Below are positions 19,601 through 34,700 of a stretch of DNA of 64,000 bases, piece after piece (within the stretch, counting starts at the first letter, position 1; every line of letters begins with the position of its first letter). The DNA lies in the NCBI GenBank assembly GCA_022414725.1, contig CM039462.1, forward strand, positions 74,647,803-74,711,802, given 5' to 3'. Made by a program: the position numbers and the translations under genes. Below the pieces are notes generated by a model that was given only the letters and a program-made list of their open reading frames with translations, ran no database searches and was not told where the DNA came from. The stretch is from Microglena sp. YARC (lineage: Eukaryota > Chlorophyta > Chlorophyceae > Chlamydomonadales > Chlamydomonadaceae).

Positions 19601-20339
19601 TAAAAAACGTTCACTGTGTTAAGCGTTGTTTGTTCCCGTTACCAGTGGATGTGGTGTTGGGGTTTGTTATGGCTCTGTTTGGCTGTGCTGTGTGGGCTGT
19701 GGTGTTTGGGCCGTATCTGCTTGTTGTGGCGCGCTGTTAATTTGTGGTTGGTGTTATGTATGAACTCTTTTGTGCTGGTGCTGTGGCATGTGGTTTTGGG
19801 GTGTTTGTATGGCCTGTTCTGTGCTGTGGCTGTGTGGCTGTGGTTGGGATGCTGTATGCGTGGTTATCGCCGGGATCTGTGGATGTTGGTGATTTGGTGT
19901 GAGAGGTGTTGGGGCGTCAGCATGCACAGACGTATAGGTGGTATTGTGATTGTGGCGTGACCTAATAGCTAGCCTGCGTAGGAGGAGTGTTGGTGAGAGC
20001 GGGACAGCTACCTAAACCCTAAACCTCAACAGGTTAGCAACCCCAGGTCATGCCTCGTGCGACCACAGTGTGACAGCAACCTGAACCCAAACCCACACCT
20101 GTTGCACCCAGGTCATCAGTCGGATCACAGTGTGGACAGCAAGACCTTCACCCTAAACCCTACACGTTTTCAACCCAGGTCATCCTCGTGTCACAGTGTG
20201 AACAAGCACCTTAACCCTAAACCCTACACGTTGTTCTGCAAGCCCAGGGCTTTATCCTCGTGGATTCACAGTTGACAGCAACCTTCTACTTAGAAAAGCA
20301 TGCCGCAGAGGCAGTGGCAGAGCTAACGCTCGGTTTGAC
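19601..20339. other. No gene; G/T-rich stretch and degenerate CCCTAAACCC repeats
   Basis: 19616-19960 is TGTGG-rich and gives Trp/Cys/Leu-rich frames that mimic membrane proteins. 19985-20285 holds about four degenerate copies of CCAGGTCATC..CACAGTGTG..CAGCAACCT..CCCTAAACCCTACACG. Confidence 0.5.
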
Positions 20340-20650
20340 CTGAGGCCAAACATAAGTACTAGACAGAGGTACTAATCACAATGATTGACATTAGAATCAC
20401 TTGAATACAAATACAATCTACAATATTGACATACAATCACTTGAATACAATACAATCCAGAATAGAACATACAATCACTTGAATACAATACAATCACAAT
20501 ATTAAAATACAATCACATTGAATACCAATACATCACAACTATTGAACAACAATCACTTGAAACAATTACAATCACAATATTGGAGTTACTAATCACTTTG
20601 AATACAATACAATCACAATATTGAACATACACATCACTTAAGCCATGAAA
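20340..20650 (+). repeat. About 40-bp tandem repeat, noisy
   Basis: The unit reads CAATCACTTGAATACAATA then CAATCACAATATTGAACATA, with frequent single-base indels. Confidence 0.75.
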
Positions 20651-21110
20651 AGTATAGACAGAGTTTCATTCAGCAAAGTAAATTCTGACAGGGAGATGGT
20701 TGAGAGCAATGTTGCACGGTAGCTTTCTTATTATTTTGGAAAGTTTTTACAAAACAACTAGCATGAATATCAATAACCAGACATGAGGTTATGTGAGCCC
20801 TTCTGTGGGGGTGATCTGTATGCCAATGCTAGGCACACACACATCTATTGCTAATTTATACAGAGGTACAATCACTTGTACAGTTTTGCAACCTCCCTCT
20901 CCAGGGCGGGACCCCCAGGTTACCCAATACCGTATCTGTCGAGCCGAGACATCCATCCACCGTCTGACTGAGACAAGCCTGACACGCCAGCCAGCTTCGG
21001 TTGAAGACCTGTCGCTCCGTCGGCGAAACACTTCTCCGCCAACTTTTAACGTCGCTTGCGACACTGCATAGAACCTGTCACCATTATCATGACAAGGAGA
21101 AGGCTGCGAT
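20651..21110. other. No gene assigned
   Basis: Both strands are open for about 90 codons at 20789-21071, and the plus strand has CTCTCCAG at about 20903 followed by GGCGGGACC. Neither translation resembles a family I recognise. With indel noise on both sides, a broken exon cannot be excluded. Confidence 0.3.
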
Positions 21111-21119
21111 TAGAAGTCC

Positions 21120-21717
21120 GAGTAGACGTTACATCAGGTACAGTAGACCCAAGTAAATCCAATTACATCAGTACAGTAGTACATCAGTACAGTTAGGTAC
21201 ATCAGGACAGTAACCAAGTTAATCTCAAGACATCAGTACATAGTGTACATCAGTACAGTAGGACATCAGTACCAGTAGGTACAATCAGGTACATAGTATA
21301 TCATCCAGTAGTAACATCTCAGGACAGTAGGTACATAGTACATTAGATATCAGTTTACAGTAGTACATCCAGTTACATTTGGGTACATTTCAGAAAGAGG
21401 TACATCACGTACAGTAGTACCATCAGGAACATAGTACATCAGTAACAGATAGAACATCATACAGTAGTACATCAGTACAGTAATACATCAGGCAACAGCT
21501 AGTACATCAGCCCACAGTATTCGAACTATCTAGGTACGAGTAGTACATAGACAGTAGGTACTTTCAGTACAGTAGTACTATCAGGAAGAGAGTAGACATC
21601 AGGAAGAGTAGTACATCATTTACGTAGCACATCCAGGTACAGTAGACACAGTACAGTAGGTACATCAGTTCAAAACATTAGGTACATCAGTACAGTAGAC
21701 ATCATGACAGTATCTCT
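21120..21717 (+). repeat. Noisy short tandem repeat ending at the assembly gap
   Basis: Variants of TACATCAGTACAGTAG repeat with many insertions and deletions up to the N run. Confidence 0.8.
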
Positions 21718-22717
21718 NNNNNNNNNNNNNNNNNNNNNNNNNNNNNNNNNNNNNNNNNNNNNNNNNNNNNNNNNNNNNNNNNNNNNNNNNNNNNNNNNNN
21801 NNNNNNNNNNNNNNNNNNNNNNNNNNNNNNNNNNNNNNNNNNNNNNNNNNNNNNNNNNNNNNNNNNNNNNNNNNNNNNNNNNNNNNNNNNNNNNNNNNNN
21901 NNNNNNNNNNNNNNNNNNNNNNNNNNNNNNNNNNNNNNNNNNNNNNNNNNNNNNNNNNNNNNNNNNNNNNNNNNNNNNNNNNNNNNNNNNNNNNNNNNNN
22001 NNNNNNNNNNNNNNNNNNNNNNNNNNNNNNNNNNNNNNNNNNNNNNNNNNNNNNNNNNNNNNNNNNNNNNNNNNNNNNNNNNNNNNNNNNNNNNNNNNNN
22101 NNNNNNNNNNNNNNNNNNNNNNNNNNNNNNNNNNNNNNNNNNNNNNNNNNNNNNNNNNNNNNNNNNNNNNNNNNNNNNNNNNNNNNNNNNNNNNNNNNNN
22201 NNNNNNNNNNNNNNNNNNNNNNNNNNNNNNNNNNNNNNNNNNNNNNNNNNNNNNNNNNNNNNNNNNNNNNNNNNNNNNNNNNNNNNNNNNNNNNNNNNNN
22301 NNNNNNNNNNNNNNNNNNNNNNNNNNNNNNNNNNNNNNNNNNNNNNNNNNNNNNNNNNNNNNNNNNNNNNNNNNNNNNNNNNNNNNNNNNNNNNNNNNNN
22401 NNNNNNNNNNNNNNNNNNNNNNNNNNNNNNNNNNNNNNNNNNNNNNNNNNNNNNNNNNNNNNNNNNNNNNNNNNNNNNNNNNNNNNNNNNNNNNNNNNNN
22501 NNNNNNNNNNNNNNNNNNNNNNNNNNNNNNNNNNNNNNNNNNNNNNNNNNNNNNNNNNNNNNNNNNNNNNNNNNNNNNNNNNNNNNNNNNNNNNNNNNNN
22601 NNNNNNNNNNNNNNNNNNNNNNNNNNNNNNNNNNNNNNNNNNNNNNNNNNNNNNNNNNNNNNNNNNNNNNNNNNNNNNNNNNNNNNNNNNNNNNNNNNNN
22701 NNNNNNNNNNNNNNNNN
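21718..22717. other. Assembly gap of exactly 1000 N
   Basis: A round-number N run between two different satellites. Its length is probably nominal, and its open frames are meaningless. Confidence 0.99.
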
Positions 22718-25700
22718 CTACTGAAGGTGACATATGGCTGGCTTACAGAACGGGAGTACACCCTTGCATCCAATAAAAGTTATGCAGTCCATTGAGAGTC
22801 ACTCTACTGAAGGGTGACATATGTATGGAGTTTACAGAACGGGTAAACCCGTTGTATCATCAAGTATGCGTCATGAGAGCACTTCTACTGAGGGTGAACA
22901 TTTTGCTGGGTTACAGAACGGGGTACACCCTTGATCCATTTCAAGTATGCAGTCAGGAGAATCACTCTACTGAAGGGTGGACATATGGCGGGTTACAGAA
23001 CGGGGTACACCCTCTGTATCAATTAAGTATGCGTCCATGAAAAGTCACTCTACTGTAAGGGGTGACATATGGGCTGGTTACAGAACGGGGTACACCCTTT
23101 GCATCCATCAAGTATGCAGTCATTGGAGGTCACTCTACTGAAGAGGAATATGGCTGGGTTACAGAACGGAGTTGACAGCCCTTGTATCGCCATCAAGTAT
23201 GCAGTCCAGGAGAGTCACTCTATGAAGGGTGAAAATATGGCTGCTTAAGAACGGGGTGACACCCTTGCATCCATAAAAAGTATCGCAGTCCAGAGAGTCA
23301 CTCTACTGAAAGGGTGACACGTTATGTATGGGTTACAGAACGGGGTAAATCCCTTGTATCATCAAGTATGCAGTCCACTGAGAGCCACATCTACTTAAGG
23401 GTGACATATGGCTGGGTACAGACGGCGTCACCTTGCCATCCATTTCAAGTATGCAGTTTTTTTCCAAGGAGAGGTCACTCTAGCTGAAAGGGTGATATGG
23501 CTGGGTTACAGAACGGGTACACCCTTGTATCCATCAAGTTTTGCAGTCCATGAGAGCCCACTTAGTTCCCTTTTCTTTTTTTATCTTAACTCTTTTTTTC
23601 GGTATACTGAAGGGTGACATATTGGCTGGGTTAACATAACGGGGTTACACCCTTGCATCCATCAAGTATGCAGTCATGAGAGTCACTCTACGTGAAGGTA
23701 CATATGGCTGGGTTTACAGAACGGGGTACCACCCTTGTATCCATCAAGTATTTCAGTTCCAGTAGAGTCAACCTACTGAAGGATGACATATGGCTGGGTT
23801 ACAGAACGGGTACACCCCTTGTTATCCATCAAGTATGCCAGGTCCATGAGGTCCGACCTCTACTGAAGGGTGACATATGGCTGGGCTTACAGAACTGGGT
23901 ACACCTCGTATCCATCCCAAGTAATGCAGTCCATGAGAGACCACCTACTGTAAGGTGACATATAGTCGGGTACAGAAACGGGGTACAACCCTCTGTCGAT
24001 CCATCAAGTATGCAGTCCGATGAGAGTCACTCTACTGAAGGGTGACCCACATGGCTGGGTTACAGAACGGGGTACACCCTGTATCCATCAAGTATTGCAG
24101 CCATGAGAGGCCACTCTACTGAAGGTGACATATGCTGGGTTACAGACGGGGTACACCCCTTGTATCCATCAAGTATGGCAGTCCATTAGAGTCATTGTCT
24201 ACTGAAGGGTGACATATGCTGGGTTACAGAACGGGTACACCCTTGTATCATCAAGTATTGAGCCATGAAAGTCACTCTACTGAAGGTGACATATGGCTGG
24301 GTTACAAGAACGGGTACACCCTTGTATCCATCAAGTATGCCGTCCATGAAAAGTCACTCTACTGAGGGTCGAACATATGGCTGGCTTTTACACGAACGGG
24401 TAACACTTGTACCTCAATCAAGCTATGCAGTCCATGAGAGACCACTTCTACGAAGGAGTGACAATATGGCTGGGTACAGAACGGAGGTACACCCTCTGTA
24501 TCAGTCAAGTATGAATGTCCAGGAGAGTCACATCTACTGAAGGGTGACATATGGCTGGGTTACAGAACGGGGTACACCCTGGTGGCTGTGTATCATCAAG
24601 CTATGCGTCCATGAAAGTCACCTCTACTGAAGGGTGAATATGGGCTGGGTACAGAACGGGAGTTACACCCTTGATCCATCAAGTATACAAGAATCCATAG
24701 AGACACTTCTACTGGCGTTCCGAAGGTATCATCAAGTATGACATCGACGAGCCATACTGAACGGGGCCTGGCTGTTACCAGACACGGGGTCACGCTTGTA
24801 TCCATCAACGCTATCCCAGTTGAAACGTCCACGAAGCTCCGATAAGGGTCGACCTATGCGGGTTACAGAACGGGTACACCTGTACCCATCCCAAGTTCAC
24901 GTCCACCGCCGAGTCACTCTACTCGAGGGTGACATACTGGCTGCGCGCCTCTCCCCACGCGCGCCTAACCCTTGTACATCAACGTATGCCGTCCACTCAG
25001 CCTCCTCACTCGCAAGGCCTGACCATCACATGGCTGGCGTCTCACCATGAAACAGGGTACACTTCGTCAATCCTCCAAGTATCGCGTCCCCACTCGAGAA
25101 AGTCATCTCTACTCGACAGGTGACATCCTGGCTCGCGGTTACAGAACGGGGTACACCTTCGTATCAATCCCGAGTAACCAGTCCCTAGGAGCAGCTAACT
25201 GAACCGACGCGCGTACCATCTGGCTGGCCGCTTACGAACGGCGGTACACTCCTGTCGGTATCAGTCCATGACGAGCACTCTATCTGAGGTCTAACAACTA
25301 TGGCCTGGGTTTACCAGAACGGGGTCAACCCCCTCTCGTCACCTCATCCAAGCTACTGCAGTCCATGAAGCTCACTCTCACTGAAGCGGTGGACCTATGC
25401 CTCCGCCGGTTCTCCAGAAGCGGCGTACCACTTCGCTCATCCTCACAGTATGCCAGTCCCCAAATGACAAGCTCACTCTCCCTGCAGGGTGCAATATGGC
25501 TGGGTTACAGAACGGGCTCACACCTTTCGCTATCCCATCCAACGTATGCAGTCTATGAGACGTCATCAACTGACGGTGACATATCGGTCCGGCTTAAACA
25601 GAACGGGGCCTACACCCTTCGTATCCCATCAAGTATCGACGTCCATGAAAGCCTCACCTCTACCTGACACGCGTGACATTCGGCTGCGGTTACAGACGGG

Positions 25701-28700
25701 GTACAACCTTGTATCCATCCAAGTATGCGTCCATCTAGAGCCCCTCTACTGAAGGGTGACACTATCGCGGCTCGGTACAGAACGCGGGTACACCTTCGTC
25801 ATCCATCAAGTATGCAGTCCATCCCGAGCAGTCACTCTAACCTGAAGCGGTGAACATACTCGCGCTGCGGTTACCACCGACACGCGGGTACACCCCCCTT
25901 GGCAGGTCACTCTAAGTCATGGCTCGGGTTTACACGAACCTTCGTCATCCCATTCAAGTCATCCGCTCCGTCCCATCCGGGTCACTCCCTACCTGACCCG
26001 GCCGCTGCCATATGGCTGGGTTACCAGAACGGGGTAACCCCCCCTCTCGCCCTCTACTTGTATCTGAGAGCATCAAGTATGCAGTCTACAGAACGGGGTC
26101 ACCCCCCTCTGTACCTCCATCCAAGTCACTCTACTGAAGGGTGACATATGGCTGGGTTACAGCACGGGGTACACCTTGTATCCATCAAGTATGCAGTCCA
26201 TGAGAGCAGCACTCTAAACTGAAGGGTGACATATGGCTGGGTTACAGAACGGGGTACATCCCAAGTAGTATGAGAGCCATCAAGTATGCAGTCCATGAGA
26301 GTCACTCTACTGAAGGGTGACATTATGGCTGGGATTTACAGAACGGGGTACACCCTTGTATCCATCAGCATTATGCAGTCCCATGAGAGTCACTAAAAAA
26401 CTGAAGGGTGACATATGGCTGGGTTACCTCAGAACGTGGGTACCAGCCCTTGTATCCATCAACGTCAGAGCGTTCACAGAGAGCTAGAGCAAAGGGTGAC
26501 ATATGGCTGGGTTACAGAACGGGGTACACCCTTGTATCCATCAGTATGCAGTCCATGAGAGTCACTCTAAAAACTGAAGGGTGACATATGGCTGGGTTAC
26601 AGAACGCGGGTACCCTTGTATCTTGTATCATCAATATGCCAGTCCTGAGAGCCACTCTACTGAACGGGTGAACATATGGACTGGGTTACAGAACGGGGTA
26701 CAAGTATGGAGCGCAGTACTGAGTGGTGACCATGGGCTGGGTTACAGAACTGGGGTACACCTTGAAGTCCTCACTAAAGCTGAAGGGTGACATACGGGGT
26801 GGCTGGGTTACCCAACCCCTAGCAGAACGGGGTGTATCCATCAAGTATGCAGTCCCATGAGCAGCCACTCTATCTGAAGTGGTGACATATGGCTGGGTTA
26901 CAGAACGGGGGTACACCCTTGTATCCATCAAGTATGCAGTCCATGGAGAGTCACTCTACTGAAGGGTGACATATGGCTGGGTTAACAGAACGGGGTTACA
27001 CCCCTTGTATCCATCAAGTATGCAAGTCCATGAAGTCACTCTACTGAAGGGTGACATATGGCTGGGTTACAGAACGGGGGTAATCAAGTATGCAGTCCAC
27101 ACTCTACTGGGGTGACATATGGCTGGGTTTGAACGGGGTAACCCTTGTATCCATCAAGTATGCGTCATGAAGAGTCACTCTACTGAAGGGTGACATAATG
27201 GCTGGGTTACAGAACGGGGTACACCTTGTATCCATCAAGTATGCAGTCCATGAGAGCCACTCTACTGAAGGGTGACATATGGCTGGGTTACAGAACGGGG
27301 TACACCTTGTATCCATCAAGTATCAGTCCATGAGAGTTTCACTCTACTGAAGGGTGACATATGGCTGGGTTACAGAACGGGGTACACCCTTGTATCCATC
27401 AAGTATGCAGTCCATGAAGTCACTCTACTGAAGGGTGACATATGGCTGGGTTAACAGAACGGGGTACACCCTTGTATCCATCAAGTATGCAGTCCATGAG
27501 AGTCACTCTACTTGAAGGGTGACAAGGTAATATGGCTGGGTGACATACCTGCAGAACGGGGTACCACCCCTTGTAATCCATCAAGTATGTTACTGAACGG
27601 GCAGTCATGAGAGTCACTCTACTGAAGGGTGACATATGGCTGGGTTTACAGAACGGGGTACACCCTCCATCAAGTATAGTCCATGAGAGCATCAACAAGG
27701 GTGACATATGGCTGGTTTACAAGTACACCTTGTATCCATCAAGTATGCAGTCCATGAGAGTCACTCTACTGAAGGGTGACATATGGCTGGTTAGTTACAG
27801 AACGGGGTACACCCTTAAGTATCCATCACGTTACTGAATCTAACACCCTTGTATCCATCAAGTATGCAGTCCATGAGAGTCACTCTACTGAACGGGGTAC
27901 ACCCTTGTTCCATCAAGTATGGTCCATGACTATGAAAGGGTGAATATGGCTGGGTTACAGAACGGGGTACACCCTTGTATCCATCAAGTATGCCGTCCAT
28001 GAGAGTCACTCTAACTGAAGGGTGACATATGGCTGGGTTACAGAACGGGGTACACCCTTGTATCCATCAAGTATGCAGTCCATCGAGAGTCACTCTACTG
28101 AAGGGTGACATATGGCTGGGTTACAGAACGGGGTACACCCTTGTATCCATCAAGTATGCAGTCCAGGAGAGTCACTCTACTGAAGGGTGACATATGGCTG
28201 GGTTACAGAACGGGGTACACCCTTGTATCCATCAAGTATGCAGTCCATGAGAGTCACTCTACTGAAGGGTGACATGGCTGGGTTACAGAACGGGGTACAC
28301 CCTTGTATCCATCAGTATGCAGTCCATGAGAGTCACTCTACTGAAGGGTGACATATGGCTGGGTTACAGAACGGGGTACAACCCTTGTATCCATCAAGTA
28401 TTTGCAGTTCCATGAGAGTCACTCTACTGAAGGGTGACATATGGCTGGGTTACAGAACGGGGTACACCCTTGTATCCATCAAGTATGCAGTCCATGAGAG
28501 CCACTCTACTGAAGGGTGACATATGGCTGGGTTACAGAACGGGGTACATACCTTGTATCCATCAAGTATGCAGTCCATGAGAGTCCACTCTACTGAAGGG
28601 TGACATATGGCTGGGTTAACAGAACGGGGTACACCCTTGTATCCATCAAGTATGCAGTCATGATGAGTCACTCTACTGAAAGGGTGACATATGGCTGGGT

Positions 28701-31700
28701 TACAGAACGGGGTACACCCTTGTATCCATCAAGTATGCAGTCCATGAGAGTCACTCTACTGAAGGGTGACATATGGCTGGGTTACAGAACGGGGTACACC
28801 CCTTGTATCCATCAACGGTATGCAGTCCATGAGAGTCACTCTATGGCTGGGTTTGAAGGGTGACATATGGCTGGGTTACAGAACGGGTACACCCTTGTAT
28901 CCATCAAGTATGCAGTATCCAGGAGAGTCACTCTACTGAAGGGTGACATATGGCTGGGTTACAGAACGGGGTACCCTTGTATCCATCGTATGCAGTCCAT
29001 GAGAGTCACTCTACTGAAGGTTGACATAATGGCTGGGTTACAGAACGGGGTACCACCCTTGTATCCATCAAGTATGCAGTCCCATGAGAGTCACTCTACT
29101 TGAAGGGTGACATAATGGCTGGGTTACAGAACGGGGGTACACCCTTGTATCCATCAGAAGTATGCAGTCCATGAAAGTTCACTCTACTGAAGGGTGACAT
29201 ATGGCTGGGTTACAGAACGGGGTACACCCTTGTATCCATCAAGTATGCAGTCCATGAGAGTCACTCTACTGAAGGGTGACATATGGCTGGGTTACAGAAC
29301 GGGGTACACCCTTGTATCCATCAAGTATGCAGTCCATGAGAGTCACTCTACTGAAGGGTGACATATGGCTGGGTTACAGAACGTGGGTACACCCTTGTAT
29401 CCATCAAGTATGCAGTCCATGAGAGTCACTCTACTGAAGGGTGACATATGGCTGGGTTTACAGAACGGGGTACACCCTTGTATCCATCAAGTATGCAGTC
29501 CATGAGAGTCACTCTACTGAAGGGTGACATATGGCTGGGTTACAGAACGGGTACACCCTTGTATCCATCAAGTATGCAGTCATGAAAGTCACTCTACTGA
29601 AGGGTGACATATGGCTGGGTTACAGAACGGGGTACACCCTTGTATCCATCAAGTATGCAGTCCATGAGAGCCACTCTAACTGGAAGGGTGACATATGGCT
29701 GGGTTAACAGAACGGGTACACCCTTCATTCCCTTGTAACCACGTGTCGAGTCAGTTGGCTGGGTTACAGAAGTCATCAAGATCAGTCCATGGAGTCACTA
29801 AACTGAAGGGTGACATATGGCTGGGTTACAGAAGGGGTACACCCTTGTATCCATCAAGTATGCAGTCCATGAGAAGTCCTTCTAAAACTGAATGGGTGAC
29901 ATATGGCTGGGTTACAGAACGGGGTACACCCTTGTATCCATCAAGTATGCAGTCCATGAGAGTCACTCTACTGAAGGGTGACATATGGCTGGGTTACAGA
30001 ACGGGGTAACACCCTTGATATCCATCAAGTAACATGCAGTCCATGAGAGTCATGAGAGCACACTCTACTGAAGGGTGACATCATGGCTGGGTTACAGAAC
30101 GGGGTACACCCTTGTATCCATCAAGTATGCAGTCCATGAAAGTCACTCTACTGAAGGGTGACATATGGCTGGGTTACAGAACGGGGTACCCTTGTATCCA
30201 TCAAGTATGCAGTCCATTACTCTCTTGAAGGGTGACATATGGTGGGTTACAGAACCGGGGTACAACATCCCAGTCCATGAAGAGTCACTCTACTGAAGGG
30301 TGACATATGGCTGGGTTTACAGAACGGGGTACACCCTTGTATCCAATCAAGTATGCAGTCCATGAGAGCCACTCTACTGAAGGGTGACATATGGCTAAGA
30401 ACGGGGTACACCCTTTGTATCCATCAAGTATGCAGTCCAGTCACTCTACGAAGGGGTGACATATGGCTGGGTTACAGAACGGGGTACACCCTTGTATCCA
30501 TGCAAGTATGCAGTTCCATGAGAGTCACTCTACTGAAGGGTGACATATGGCTGGGTTACAAACGGGGTACACCCTTGTATCCATCAAGTATGCAGTCCAT
30601 GAAAGTCACTCTACTGAGGGTGACATATGGCTGGGTTACAGAACGGGTACACCCTTGTATCCATCAAGTAATGCAGTCCATGAGAGCCACTCTACTGAAG
30701 GGTGACATATGGCTGGGTTACAGAACAGGGTACACCCTTGTATCCATCAAGTATCAGTCCATGAGAGTCACTCTACTGAAGGTGACATATGGCTGGGTTA
30801 CAGAACGGGGTACACCCTTGTATCCATCAAGTATGCAGTCCATGAGAGTCACTCTACTGAAGGGTGACATATGGCTGGGTACAGAACGGGGTACACCCTT
30901 GTATCATCAAGTATGCAGTCCATGAGAGTCACTCTACTGAAGGGTGACATAATGGCTGGGTTATCAGAACGGGGTACACCCTTGCTTGTATCCATCAAGT
31001 ATTGCAGTCCATGAGAGGTCACTCAACTGAAGGTGACATATGGCTGGGTTACAGACGGGGTACACCTTGTATCCATCAAGTATGCGTCCATGAGAGCCAC
31101 TCTATCTGAAGGGTGACATATGGCTGGGTTACAGAACGGGGTACACCCTCATTGCATCCATCACGTATGCAGTCCATGAGAGTCACTCTACTGAAGGGTG
31201 ACATATGGCTGGGTTACAGAACGGGGTTACACCCTTGTATCCACTCAAGTATGAAGTCCATAAAGTCCACTCTACTGAAGGGTGCATATGGCTGGGTTAC
31301 AGAACGGGGTACACCCTTGTAATCGCATCAAGTTATGCAGTCCATGAGAGTCACTCTACTGAAGGGTGACATATGGCTTGGGTTACAGAACGGGGTAACC
31401 CTTGTTATTAGTTCCATGAGAGAGGGTGACATATGGCTGGGTTACAGAACGGGGTACACCCTTTGTATCATCAAGTTGCAGTCCTACTCTACTGAAGGGT
31501 GACATATGGCTGGGTTACAGAACGGGGTACACCCTTGTATCCATCAAGTATGCGTCCATGAGAGCCACTCTACTGAAGGGTGACATATGGCTGGGTTACA
31601 GAACGGGGTCACCCTTGTATCCATCAAAGTATGCAGTCCATAGAGTCACTCTACTGAAGGGTGACATATGGCTGGGTTACAGAACGGGGTACACCCTTGT

Positions 31701-34700
31701 ATCCCATCAAGTATGCAGTCCATGGAGTCACTCTACTAAGGGTGACATATGGCTGGGTTACAGAACGGGGTACACCTTGTATCCATCAAGTATGCAGTCC
31801 ATGAGAGTCACTCTACTGAGGGTGACATAATGGCTGGGTTACAGAACGGGGTACACCTTGTATCCATCAGTATGCCAGTCCATGAGAGCCACTCTACCTG
31901 AAGGTGACATATGGCTGGGTTACAGAACGGCTAGTACACCCTTGTATCATGGCAGCAAGTCATGCAGTCCATGAGAGTCACCTCTACTGAAGGGTTGACA
32001 TATGGCTGGGTTACAGAACGGGGTACACCCTTGTATCCATCAAGTATGCAGTCCATGAGAGTCACTCTACTGAAGGGTGACATATGGCTGGGTTACAGAA
32101 CGGGGTACACCCTTGTATCCATCCAAGTATGCAGTCATGAGAAGTCACTCTACTGAAGGGTGACATATGGCTGGGTTACAGAACGGGTACAGACGGGTAC
32201 CCTTGTATCCATCAAGTATGCAGTCCATGAGAGTCACTCTACTGAAGGGTGACATATGGGCCATACCGGGTGGGCGTCCATGAGACACTCTACTGAAGGG
32301 TGACATATGGCTGGGTTACAGAACGGGGTACACCCTTGTATCCATCAAGTATGCAGTCCATGAGAGCCACTCTACTGAAGGGTGACATATGGCTGGGTTA
32401 CAGAACGGGGTACACCCTTGTATCCATCAAGTATGGCAGTCCATGAAGTCACTCCTACTGAAGGGTGACATATGGCTGGGTTACAGAACGGGGTACACCC
32501 TTGTATCCATCAAGTATGCAGTCCATGGAGAGTCACTGAAGGGTCTACTGGCCACTCTCTGAAGGGTGACATATGGCTGGGTTACAGAAACGGGGTACAC
32601 CCTTGTAATCCATCAAGTATGCAGTCCATGGAAGAGTCACTCTACTGAAGGGTGACATATGGCTGGGTTACAGAACGGGGTACACCCTTGTATCCATCAA
32701 GTATGCCAGTCCATGAGAGCCACTCTACTGAAGGGTGACATATGGCTGGATTACAAGAACGGGTAAAGTACAGAACGGGGTTACCCGGGGTACACCCTTG
32801 TATCCATCAAGTATGCAGTCCATGAGAGCCACTCTACTGAAGGGTGACATATGGCTGGGTTACAGAACAGGGTACACCCCTTGTATCCATCAAGTATGCA
32901 GTCCATGAGAGCCACTCTACTGAAGGGTGACATACTGGCTGGGTTACAGAACAGGGGGTAACACCCTTGTATCCATCAAGTATGCAGTCCATGAGAGTCA
33001 CTCTACTGAAGGGGTGACATATGGCTGGGTTACAGAACGGGGTACACCCTTGTATCCATCAAGTATGCAGTCCAGGAGAGTCACTCTACTGAAGGGTGGA
33101 CATATGGCTGGGTTAAACAGAACGGGGTACACCCTTGTATCCATCAAGTATGCAGTCCATGAGAGTCACTCTACTGAAGGGTGATCCATATGGCTGGCTG
33201 GGTTACAGAACGGGGTACACCCTTGTATCCATCAAGTATGCAGTCCATGAGAGCCACTCTACTGAAGGGTGACATATGGCTGGGTTACAGAAACGGGGTA
33301 CCCTTGTATCCATCAAGTATGCAGTCCAGGAGAGCCACTCTACTGAAGGGTGACATATGGCTGGGTTACAGAACGGGGTCTACACCTTGTATCCATCAAG
33401 TATGCAGTCCATGAGAGTCTACTCATATGGCTGGTTACAGAACGGGGTTGTACACATATGGCATGAGGGTTACAGAACGGGGTAACACCCTTGTATCCAT
33501 CAAGTATGCAGTCCATGAGAGTCACTCTACTGAGGGTGAACATATGGCTGGGTTACAGAACGCGGGTACACCTTGTATCCATCAAGTATGCAGTCTGAAG
33601 GGTGACATGAAAGACTGAAGGGTGACATATGGCTGGGTTACAGAACGGGGTACACCCTTGTATCCATCAAGTATGCAGTCCATGAGAGTCACTCTACTGA
33701 AGGGTGACATATGGCTGGGTTACAGAACGGGGTACACCCTTGTATCCATCAAGTATGCCAGTCCATGAGAGTCACTCTACTGAAGGGTGACATATGGCTG
33801 GGTTACAGAACGGGGTACACCCTTGTATCCATCAAGTATGCAGTCCATGAGAGTCACTCTACTGAAGGGTGACATATGGCTGGGTTACAGAACGGGGTAC
33901 ACCCGTCCTAAGTTCCATGAAGCCACTCTACTGAAGGGTGACATATGGCTGGGTTACAGAACGGGGTACACCCTTGTATCCATCAAGTATGCAGTCCATG
34001 AAGTCACTCTACTGAAGGGTGACATATGGCTGGTTACAGAACGGGGTACACCCTTGTATCCATCAAGTATGCAGTCCATGAGAGCCACTCTACTGAAGGG
34101 TGACATATGGCTGGGTTACAGAAACGGGGTACACCCTTGTATCCATCAAGTATGCGTCCATGAGAGTCACTCTACTGAAGGGTGACATATGGCTGGGTTA
34201 CAGAACGGGGTACACCCTTGTATCCATCAAGTATGCAGTCCATGAGAGTCACTCTACTGAAGGGTGACATATGGCTGGGTTACAGAACGGGGTACACCTT
34301 GTATCCATCAAGTATGCGCAGTCCATGAGAGCTCTCACTCTACCTGTATCCATCAAGGGTAGAGAGTTACATATACAGAACGGGCTGTATCCATCAGGGT
34401 TACAGAAACAAGGGGTACACCCTTGTATCCATCAAGTATGCAGTCCATGAGAGTCACTCTACTGAAGGGTGACATAATGGCTGGGTTACAGAACGGGGTA
34501 CACCCTTGTCATCACATCACAAGTATGCATGTCCATGAGAGTCACTCTACTGAAAGGGTGACATATGCTGGGTTACAGAACGGGGTACACCCTTGTATCC
34601 ATCAAGTATGCAGTCCATGGAAGTCACTCTACTGAAGGGTGACATATGGCTGGGTTACAGAACGGGGTACACCCTTGTATCCATCAAGTATGCAGTCCAT

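Noticed and set aside
19616..19960. Hydrophobic Trp/Cys/Leu frame resembling a membrane protein
   Set aside because: The DNA is a TGTGG-rich tract; the composition explains the hydrophobicity.
19985..20285. Interstitial telomere
   Set aside because: CCCTAAACCC occurs singly within longer degenerate units and not as a run; similar phrases at 57.5 and 58.1 kb are also isolated.
21670..22795. Frames across the N run
   Set aside because: Composed almost entirely of unknown bases.
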